From Prevotella sp. (GTDB taxonomy: Bacteria; Bacteroidota; Bacteroidia; Bacteroidales; Bacteroidaceae): a stretch of DNA of 5,138 bases. A model generated the notes under the pieces. That model was not told where the DNA came from, did not search any database, and was given only the letters and a program-made list of their open reading frames with translations. The stretch lies in NCBI GenBank assembly GCA_017430675.1, contig JAFRMM010000154.1, positions 1 through 5,138 on the forward strand, in the 5' to 3' direction. This document shows, piece after piece, positions 1 through 5,138 of the stretch. Position 1 is the first letter of the stretch, and each line of letters begins with the position of its first letter. The position numbers and the translations under genes were made by a program.

Positions 1-781
1 GAGTCAGGACCGTGCGATGAAGAAATTGGACGAGGTGCTGCTGGGCCAGAAGACCCCAGTGGGTTGTGTGGTCGGTATCTATTACCTGCCGTATTATCCG
101 ATCGAGTATCGTGTGCACTTTAACGGCCACAATATCTGTATTGTAGGAAAAGATGAAGAGACCGGTGTGTATAGTGTACTGGATCCCGTCACCATCGAGA
201 AAGTGACCCTCAGCACGAAGGATCTGAAGAAGGTGCGTTTCACCAAAGGCACCTATCCCCTGATGGGACAGATGTATTGGATCAAGCAGATGCCCGAGGT
301 GATACCCGATCTGAAGCCGATGGTCCTGAAAGCCATCAAGAAGAACTGTAAGAATATGGCCTTCCAGCCTAAATTCATACCTTTCGCCGGTGCCAACGGT
401 ATCGTCTATCTGTCGAAGAATATGAGAACCTGGGAGAAGACGATGGGTCGTAAGAAGGCATTGCTGAATCTGGCGCAGATCATCCGTATGTTGGAAGAGA
501 CAGGTACGGGTGGTGCCGGTTTCCGATATGTCTATGGTGCCTTCCTGCAGGAGGCAGCGGAGAAGACAGGTCTGGATTTCCTGAACAACTATTCCAAAGA
601 GATGACGCAGATCGGCGACAAGTGGAGAGAGTTCTCTTATCAGTCGTCTAAGGTTCTGAAGAAGCGTAAGGATGAGGGTCTGACCTTTGATGATCTGGCT
701 GATATGGTCGAGCAGATCGGTGAGACAGAAAGAGACTTCTTCAGAAGACTCTATGCTGACGTAGATCGCTGTTCAGAATGA
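1..781 (+). CDS. BtrH N-terminal/DUF4872-type protein, 5' partial
   Basis: Probable carrier-protein-dependent acyltransferase or peptidase-like protein. In butirosin synthesis BtrH moves an acyl chain from an ACP to an amine; the substrate here is unknown. Numbering from the ATG at 17, residues 21-58 match the BtrH_N core: an aromatic/proline-rich stretch (YYLPYYP, 22-28), then HFNGHN with H34 and H38, then a conserved D-P-V at 56-58. H38 and D56 are candidates for the His/Asp of a cysteine-peptidase-like site. Residues 161-181 carry the Gly-rich ETGTGGAGFR and AFLQEAA signature typical of the DUF4872 C-terminal part. The ATG at 17 is probably not the start: the frame is open to base 2 (SQDRA precedes the Met), no ribosome site is visible, and family members usually run to about 330 residues with a Cys-containing N-terminal block that is missing here. 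Codon 1 therefore lies upstream of the window. The stop TGA (779-781) overlaps the next start. The protein is soluble, with a Lys/Arg- and Glu-rich C-terminus and no membrane segment. The family call is firm; the role in polyene lipid assembly is inferred from the neighbours. Confidence 0.85.
   Translation, partial: SQDRAMKKLDEVLLGQKTPVGCVVGIYYLPYYPIEYRVHFNGHNICIVGKDEETGVYSVLDPVTIEKVTLSTKDLKKVRFTKGTYPLMGQMYWIKQMPEVIPDLKPMVLKAIKKNCKNMAFQPKFIPFAGANGIVYLSKNMRTWEKTMGRKKALLNLAQIIRMLEETGTGGAGFRYVYGAFLQEAAEKTGLDFLNNYSKEMTQIGDKWREFSYQSSKVLKKRKDEGLTFDDLADMVEQIGETERDFFRRLYADVDRCSE
778..781 (+). other. ATGA stop/start overlap (translational coupling)
   Basis: The start codon of the hydrolase (ATG, 778-780) shares four bases with the stop of the BtrH-like gene (TGA, 779-781). 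No Shine-Dalgarno sequence is seen in the 20 bases before it, so translation of the hydrolase probably depends on ribosomes finishing the upstream gene. This fixes the hydrolase start and supports a single transcript. Confidence 0.7.
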
Positions 782-1587
782 AACACAGGTTCATCGTCAC
801 GCTCTGTCTGCTGCTGGTAGGTCTATCTTCCTATGCCTACCGGTTCAGGGCTTTCATCCCCAAGGAGAATCCCACGGGGATAGGTGTGATTGTCTGTCCT
901 GGTGGTAGTTACTTCTGGTTGGATAAGCAGGGTGAGGGCGATGAGGTGGCACAATGGCTCTGTGATAATGGCATCGCTGCCTTTGTGGTGGAATACAGCC
1001 ATGGCGGGTGGGCATCGTTCACCTTCCATGTGTATCTGAAAAAACGCCGTTTCCCGGAGGGGTTCAACGACCTGTGCAGGGCACTCGATGAAGTGAGGAG
1101 TCATGCCGCAGAATATGGTGTCATGCCGGACCGTATCGGTTGTATGGGTTTCTCAGCAGGCGGTCATCTGGTGATGCATGCTGCAGAGCAGTTGGCTGGT
1201 ACCTCACAGGCGCCCTATTTCGTGGCACCGATGTATCCTGTGGTCTCGATGACGCATCCTGCTACCCACAAGCGTTCGCGTCGCGGACTGTTGGGCGGTT
1301 CTCCTACTGGGGAGATGATGGACTCGCTGTCGGTAGAACGACATGTGCCTGCCAACTGTCCGCCAGTGTTCCTGATGAACTGCGACGACGACCCTGTGGT
1401 GGATCCTCGTAATGCAATCCTTCTGGATTCAGCCTTGACTAGTCAGCATATCCCTCATCAGTATGAGCACTACCGTACGGGTGGACACGGATTCGGGGTG
1501 TCAGAGAAGAAAACAACAAAAGAGGCTATCGGATGGAAAGAAAAATTCCTGAAGTGGCTTCAGAATTTAGTCAATAATCAATTGTAA
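778..1587 (+). CDS. Exported alpha/beta hydrolase (esterase, COG0657/BD-FAE-like)
   Basis: Complete 269-residue serine hydrolase, probably a carboxylesterase acting in the periplasm or at the outer membrane. Residues 1-20 form a signal peptide: basic KHR, a hydrophobic core from about 5 to 16, and a likely signal peptidase I site after S-Y-A (18-20). No lipobox is present. The fold is readable in order: beta strand plus oxyanion loop C-P-G-G-S-Y (40-45), a GIAAFVVEY strand (65-73), the nucleophile elbow G-F-S-A-G-G (124-129) with Ser126, the acidic loop D-D-D-P-V-V (203-208) with Asp205 the likely triad acid, and G-G-H-G-F-G (235-240) with His237. All triad elements are present, so an active enzyme is expected. 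Close patterns occur in secreted acetyl-xylan/feruloyl esterase-like hydrolases of Bacteroidetes, but there is no carbohydrate-binding module or polysaccharide-locus neighbour. Overlaps with both flanking genes place it in the operon, suggesting an ester of the exported lipid or polyene product as substrate; that is inference. The start at 778 is supported by the signal peptide and the ATGA overlap. Confidence 0.9.
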   Translation: MKHRFIVTLCLLLVGLSSYAYRFRAFIPKENPTGIGVIVCPGGSYFWLDKQGEGDEVAQWLCDNGIAAFVVEYSHGGWASFTFHVYLKKRRFPEGFNDLCRALDEVRSHAAEYGVMPDRIGCMGFSAGGHLVMHAAEQLAGTSQAPYFVAPMYPVVSMTHPATHKRSRRGLLGGSPTGEMMDSLSVERHVPANCPPVFLMNCDDDPVVDPRNAILLDSALTSQHIPHQYEHYRTGGHGFGVSEKKTTKEAIGWKEKFLKWLQNLVNNQL

Positions 1588-1589
1588 TG
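1585..1589 (+). other. TAATG stop/start overlap (translational coupling)
   Basis: The hydrolase stop TAA (1585-1587) shares one base with the ATG (1587-1589) of the exporter fusion gene. The preceding bases are A/T-rich with no Shine-Dalgarno match, as is usual in Bacteroidetes. A GTG follows directly at 1590, but the ATG is preferred because it gives the overlap and a normal short cytoplasmic N-terminus before membrane segment 1. Confidence 0.65.
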
Positions 1590-4500
1590 GTGAACTTCTT
1601 TCTACGTCTATATGACATGCTCCATCAGCGCAAGGCCCTGTTTACAGGACTTCTGTTGGGACTGATCATGACGCTGCTTGTGATGATGTTCTCGCTCTCC
1701 TATAATGAGAACATCTACGACTTCCTGCCATTAAGTGGAAATGAGCAGAAGGCTATCAATATCTACCAAGATATCTCTGGTGGACAACGCATCTATGCGA
1801 TGTTTAAGACCAAAGACGGCCAGATAGACCGGGACCTTCTGGCAGAGGCCGTCGATTCCTTTGCCCAGAAAATCAATTCCCAGCCCGGGAAAAGACATAT
1901 CAAGGAGATCACCACCCAGATCGATTACGAAAAGTATGCCAGCATCACGGATTTCATCTATCAGAATATGGCAGTGATGCTGCGCGATTCTGATTATGTC
2001 CGTATGGAACAGTTGTTGGCAACGCCTAACTATGCGAAGGACCAACTTTCCAACGACGTAGAGATGATGCTGATGCCTGCCTCGGGCTTCTTCACCTCGA
2101 ATATCGGCAATGACCCGCTGGCACTCTTCAGTCCGGTATTGGACCGTCTGCAGGTACAGCAGTCGGCTTTGCCTATTGAGGTGGATAACGGCTACATCTA
2201 TATCAATGACAATAAGTATGCTGTGGCGATGCTGACATCACCTTATGGTGGTATGGAGTCGGCAAACAACAGTCTGCTGGTGGAATATGTAGATAGCGTT
2301 GTTGACGAGACGATGAAGGCAGTGCCTAATGTCGATGTGGCTATCACAGGTGCCCCTGTCATCGCTGTCGGCAATGCCGAACAGATCAAGAGTGACAGTC
2401 ATTGGGCCATCACCATCGCCATCACCCTGATTCTCACTCTGCTGATATTTGCATTCAAGAAGGTGAAGAACCTCTTGCTCATCGGTGCCTCCATCGCCTT
2501 TGGTTGGTTGTTTGCCATGGGACTGGTCTCTGTGATCCGTAGTGATGTGTCGTTGATTGTGATCGGTATTGGCTCTATCATTATCGGTATCGCCGTGAAC
2601 TATCCGCTGCACTTCATCGCCCACACGAGTCGTGGCGGAACGGCAAGGGAGATTCTGAAGGAGATGGTGGCACCGCTCCTGATTGGTAATATCACCACGG
2701 TGGGTGCCTTCGCCAGTTTGATGCCACTCGATGCCCCCGCCCTGCGTGACTTAGGTATCTTTGCGGCTTTGATGCTGGTGGGTACGATCCTCTTTGTACT
2801 GGTATTCCTGCCGCATCTGGTAAAGGTGAGGGCAGAGGTAGGAGAGGAGCGTCTCGTCTTCGGCAAACTGTCATCAGGTTCTCCAGAGCGTCATCGTTGG
2901 CTGTTGTGGGTGATCTTCATCCTGACACTTGTCTTCGGCTATTATAGTCTGGACACTTCGTTTGACACCAACATGCATCATATCAATTATATGACCAAAC
3001 AGCAGAAAGATCTGTTGGGTGAGATGAATGCCTCCATCGGTATGAATGATACGGTGAATGTGTATGTCGTCACAGAGGGGGCAGACTGGAACCAGGCCCT
3101 TGACAATAGGTCGAAACTGGCACCGCTGCTGGAACAACTCAAACAGAAGGGGGGCTTGAATGGCTATTCTGATGCCACGAACCTGATCTGTTCTGAGGCA
3201 GAACAGCAGCGAAGGATAGAACGATGGAACGCTTTCTGGAGTCAGCATCGTACGGAGGTGATGGCGATGTTAAAGGCCCATGCGCCTGCTTTCGGTTTCA
3301 GTGATGAGGCTTTTGAAGGTTTTCGGGAGATCATCACCAAGGACTATTCTCCGAAACCGTTTGACTATTTCGAGCCTGTCCGTTCGATCTTCCTGAATAA
3401 CTCCTTTAGTACGAACACGGGCTGCTGTGCCGTTATCGACATCATCGATGCCAAGGGTAAGGATATGGAAGCGCTGGAATCGACGCTGAATGAGGCTTTG
3501 GGATCGTCCTGCTACGCCTTCGACTTTGTCAGGATGAACGGGGCTGTGGCCAGTACACTCTCCGACAACTTCAACTATATCGGTTTTGCCTGCGGATTCA
3601 TCGTCTTCATCTTCCTTTGGCTATCGTTCGGGCGGCTCGAACTGAGTCTGTTGGCATTCCTGCCAATGGCTATCGGATGGATCTGGATCCTGGGTATCAT
3701 GACCCTCTTCGGCATGCAGTTCAACATCGTCAATGTGATTCTGGCTACCTTTATCTTCGGACAGGGTGACGACTATACCATCTTCATTACCGACGGTCTG
3801 ATCAATGAATATGCCTACCATAAGAAACTGCTGCCTTCGTATAAGAACAGTATCGTGATCTCAGCCTTGATCATGTTTATCGGTATGGGTTCGTTGATCG
3901 TGGCCAGACATCCTGCCCTTCATTCGTTGGCAGAGGTCACAATCGTGGGTATGTTTACCGTGGTGCTGATGGCATGGGTGATTCCGCCATTTATCTTCGG
4001 ATGGTTTACAAAGACCAATCACAAAATTCGCAGAAGTCCTGTGACCATCGAACAGATCATCCGTATTACCTATTGCGCTGTCGTGTATCTCACGGAACTG
4101 TTGTATGGTAGTATCTTCGGACTGGTGGTGAAATGTCTGCCAGACAAGAACAAAAAGAAGGAGGCTTGGTTCCATCGGGTGATCCATCGGTCCATGCATG
4201 TGGATGTAACTCATATATGGGGTGTCGACTTCCATCTTCATAACGAAGTAGGAGAGAAGTTCGACAAGGGTTCGATCATCATCTGTAACCACCAGTCGAT
4301 GCTCGATCCGATCTATATCCTCTCGCTGAGTCCTCATGTCCTGGTGATGGCAGGCGACAGGGTGTGGCGAAACCGTTTCGTGAAGACGATGTTCAAGGTA
4401 TCGCGCTTCATGAATGCCAGAAGTTCTATAGAGAACATGGAGGAACAGTTGGCTCAGGCTGTGGCAGACGGCTATAACGTGGTGATATTCCCTGAGGGTC

Positions 4501-5138
4501 TGAGAAGCAATGAGGGTATCCAACGTTTCCATAAGGGGGCTTTCTATCTCGCCAAGAAACTGGGTGTTGATCTCTTGCCGCTGTATCTTCACGGCACAGG
4601 TCATGTGATGCCTAAAGGCAGTGGATTCGCATCTCGTGGACAAGTGGATCTCGTGATAGGCGAACGTATCCCTGCAGAGCGGTTAGGGGAGTATGGTGAT
4701 ACCGAACTGGCGATCACCAAACGGATCCAGCATCTCTATAAGAACCGTTACGAACAGATCCGTCGTCAGATCGAGAACACGCATTACTTCCATGACTATA
4801 TCATCGACAAGCATATCTATAAAGGCATAGGTATAGAGAAGGAGACACGGAAACTGTTGAAACGCTATGATGACTTCAGCCAATGGATAGACGACTATCA
4901 GTTGGAGGATGCATCTACTAACAGCGTATCTATTGTCCATGCCGGCAAAGGTCAGTTCTCGTTGTTGATGGCACTCGTGCATCCGGAATGGGAGATCCAC
5001 TCCTATGCCGATGATCCTGACGATGTGGCGCTGGCTGCAGCCTGTGAGCCGATGCCTGCAAATCTGCATGTCCATGATGCCTCAGAGGCAAAGGTTGCTG
5101 CAGAAACGCCCAATATCATTGATTTCTCAAAAATAACA
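1587..5138 (+). CDS. MMPL exporter-PlsC acyltransferase-methyltransferase-like fusion, 3' partial
   Basis: Single open frame of 1184 codons with no stop before the right edge, so the C-terminus is missing. Residues 1-808 are an MMPL/RND-type lipid exporter: TM1 (about 17-37), a first periplasmic domain (40-270), TM2-TM6 (272-411), a basic cytoplasmic loop (412-436), TM7 (437-454), a second periplasmic domain (455-660) and TM8-TM12 (661-806). TM4 has G-I-A-V-N-Y (334-339) and TM10 has G-Q-G-D-D-Y (725-730) at the proton-relay position. A hydrophobic linker (826-850) leads to a PlsC-type acyltransferase (about 862-1030), then a methyltransferase-like segment from about 1085. This order matches the Bacteroidetes family annotated as trifunctional MMPL transporter/lysophospholipid acyltransferase/class I SAM methyltransferase, found in aryl polyene/flexirubin-type clusters. 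Predicted topology puts the acyltransferase on the cytoplasmic face, so one chain could make a lipid-linked product and export it. The frame shows no break. The substrate is inferred; the domain calls for the exporter and acyltransferase are firm. Confidence 0.92.
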   Translation, partial: MVNFFLRLYDMLHQRKALFTGLLLGLIMTLLVMMFSLSYNENIYDFLPLSGNEQKAINIYQDISGGQRIYAMFKTKDGQIDRDLLAEAVDSFAQKINSQPGKRHIKEITTQIDYEKYASITDFIYQNMAVMLRDSDYVRMEQLLATPNYAKDQLSNDVEMMLMPASGFFTSNIGNDPLALFSPVLDRLQVQQSALPIEVDNGYIYINDNKYAVAMLTSPYGGMESANNSLLVEYVDSVVDETMKAVPNVDVAITGAPVIAVGNAEQIKSDSHWAITIAITLILTLLIFAFKKVKNLLLIGASIAFGWLFAMGLVSVIRSDVSLIVIGIGSIIIGIAVNYPLHFIAHTSRGGTAREILKEMVAPLLIGNITTVGAFASLMPLDAPALRDLGIFAALMLVGTILFVLVFLPHLVKVRAEVGEERLVFGKLSSGSPERHRWLLWVIFILTLVFGYYSLDTSFDTNMHHINYMTKQQKDLLGEMNASIGMNDTVNVYVVTEGADWNQALDNRSKLAPLLEQLKQKGGLNGYSDATNLICSEAEQQRRIERWNAFWSQHRTEVMAMLKAHAPAFGFSDEAFEGFREIITKDYSPKPFDYFEPVRSIFLNNSFSTNTGCCAVIDIIDAKGKDMEALESTLNEALGSSCYAFDFVRMNGAVASTLSDNFNYIGFACGFIVFIFLWLSFGRLELSLLAFLPMAIGWIWILGIMTLFGMQFNIVNVILATFIFGQGDDYTIFITDGLINEYAYHKKLLPSYKNSIVISALIMFIGMGSLIVARHPALHSLAEVTIVGMFTVVLMAWVIPPFIFGWFTKTNHKIRRSPVTIEQIIRITYCAVVYLTELLYGSIFGLVVKCLPDKNKKKEAWFHRVIHRSMHVDVTHIWGVDFHLHNEVGEKFDKGSIIICNHQSMLDPIYILSLSPHVLVMAGDRVWRNRFVKTMFKVSRFMNARSSIENMEEQLAQAVADGYNVVIFPEGLRSNEGIQRFHKGAFYLAKKLGVDLLPLYLHGTGHVMPKGSGFASRGQVDLVIGERIPAERLGEYGDTELAITKRIQHLYKNRYEQIRRQIENTHYFHDYIIDKHIYKGIGIEKETRKLLKRYDDFSQWIDDYQLEDASTNSVSIVHAGKGQFSLLMALVHPEWEIHSYADDPDDVALAAACEPMPANLHVHDASEAKVAAETPNIIDFSKIT
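4170..4676 (+). other. PlsC-type lysophospholipid acyltransferase domain within the fusion protein
   Basis: Domain at about residues 862-1030 of the exporter fusion. The catalytic N-H-x4-D box is intact (NHQSMLD, 901-907, His902 and Asp907), preceded by the hydrophobic strand SIIIC. The acceptor-binding box F-P-E-G is at 968-971, followed by L-R-S as in the usual EGxRS pattern. A family-typical proline sits at 998 in DLLPLYLHG. The block between them (DRVWRNRFVKTMFKVSRFM, 924-942) only loosely resembles the usual second motif. Known members move an acyl chain from acyl-ACP or acyl-CoA to a lysophospholipid or other lipid hydroxyl at the inner leaflet. Here the acyl chain could be an aryl polyene, but the sequence does not show the acceptor. 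Confidence 0.85.
4839..5138 (+). other. Degenerate SAM-methyltransferase-like domain, cut by the window edge
   Basis: Residues about 1085-1184 of the fusion protein. After a helical, charged stretch with KLLKRYDDF there is a beta strand and glycine loop, S-I-V-H-A-G-K-G-Q (1115-1123), at the place of methyltransferase motif I. A helix (SLLMALVHP), a second strand EIHSYADD (1136-1143) and a helix DVALAAACEPM follow, which is the spacing of a Rossmann-fold methyltransferase with its acidic motif II. The usual acidic residue two places before the first glycine is a histidine here (H1118) and the third glycine is absent. The domain may be weakly active, structural or dead. The rest lies beyond 5138. 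Confidence 0.6.

Noticed and set aside
17..19. ATG at 17 as the true start of the BtrH-like gene
   Set aside because: The frame is open upstream to the window edge, there is no ribosome site, and the family's N-terminal block would be missing. It is most likely an internal Met.
823..1104. A 93-codon minus-strand frame over the start of the hydrolase
   Set aside because: Antisense to the oxyanion-loop region of the hydrolase, with no supporting start context.
1140..1412. A 90-codon + strand frame inside the hydrolase gene
   Set aside because: Out of frame with the hydrolase, whose catalytic motifs span the same bases. The alternative product shows no motif.
1560..1600. Possible promoter in the A/T-rich stretch before the exporter gene
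   Set aside because: The stretch codes for the end of the hydrolase and has no convincing Bacteroidetes -33/-7 pair. The one-base gene overlap argues for read-through from the upstream genes.
1731..3248. Several minus-strand open frames of 60-128 codons across the first half of the exporter gene
   Set aside because: They overlap each other and the well-supported exporter frame, and none resembles a known family. They are codon-bias shadows.
3861..4643. A 260-codon open frame on the minus strand inside the exporter/acyltransferase gene
   Set aside because: It lies wholly antisense to a frame with clear TM and PlsC motifs. Its translation is rich in His, Arg, Gln and Asp with no recognisable fold, as expected for the reverse complement of a codon-biased gene.
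4683..5075. A 130-codon minus-strand open frame over the C-terminal domain
   Set aside because: Antisense to the continuous + frame, with no recognisable motif and no gene-start context.

Overview
The window looks like part of a Bacteroidales genome, most plausibly a Prevotella-like lineage. The evidence is the base composition (about half G+C by eye), start codons without purine-rich Shine-Dalgarno sequences, tightly overlapping genes, and above all the gene content. The genus is an inference. The whole window is coding on the + strand: three genes, no intergenic gap, and no RNA gene, mobile element, CRISPR array or clear repeat.

Layout: (1) 1-781 is the 3' part of a gene for a BtrH_N/DUF4872-type protein. 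Its reading frame stays open to the left edge, so the true start and roughly the first 70-80 residues are outside the window. (2) 778-1587 is a complete gene for an exported alpha/beta hydrolase (esterase type) with a signal peptide and a readable Ser-Asp-His triad. It overlaps the first gene by ATGA. (3) 1587-5138 is one uninterrupted frame of 1184 codons that runs off the right edge without a stop, overlapping gene 2 by one base (TAATG). It encodes a multidomain membrane protein: an RND-fold MMPL-type exporter with 12 predicted membrane segments and two large periplasmic domains, then a PlsC-type acyltransferase, then the start of a degenerate SAM-methyltransferase-like domain.

An MMPL exporter joined to a lysophospholipid acyltransferase and a methyltransferase-like domain, next to a BtrH_N protein, is the arrangement known from aryl polyene/flexirubin-type clusters of Bacteroidetes. 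In those clusters an ACP-bound polyene acyl chain is made by dedicated ketosynthases, joined to a lipid and moved to the outer membrane. A plausible reading here is that the BtrH-like protein handles acyl transfer from a carrier protein, the PlsC domain acylates a lipid acceptor on the cytoplasmic face, the MMPL part exports the product, and the secreted hydrolase trims or remodels an ester in the envelope. The ketosynthase, ACP and dehydratase genes that would confirm this are not in the window, so the pathway assignment is inference. The least explained points are the exported esterase coupled into the operon, the loss of the proton-relay Asp in the first half of the transporter, and the eroded methyltransferase motif.
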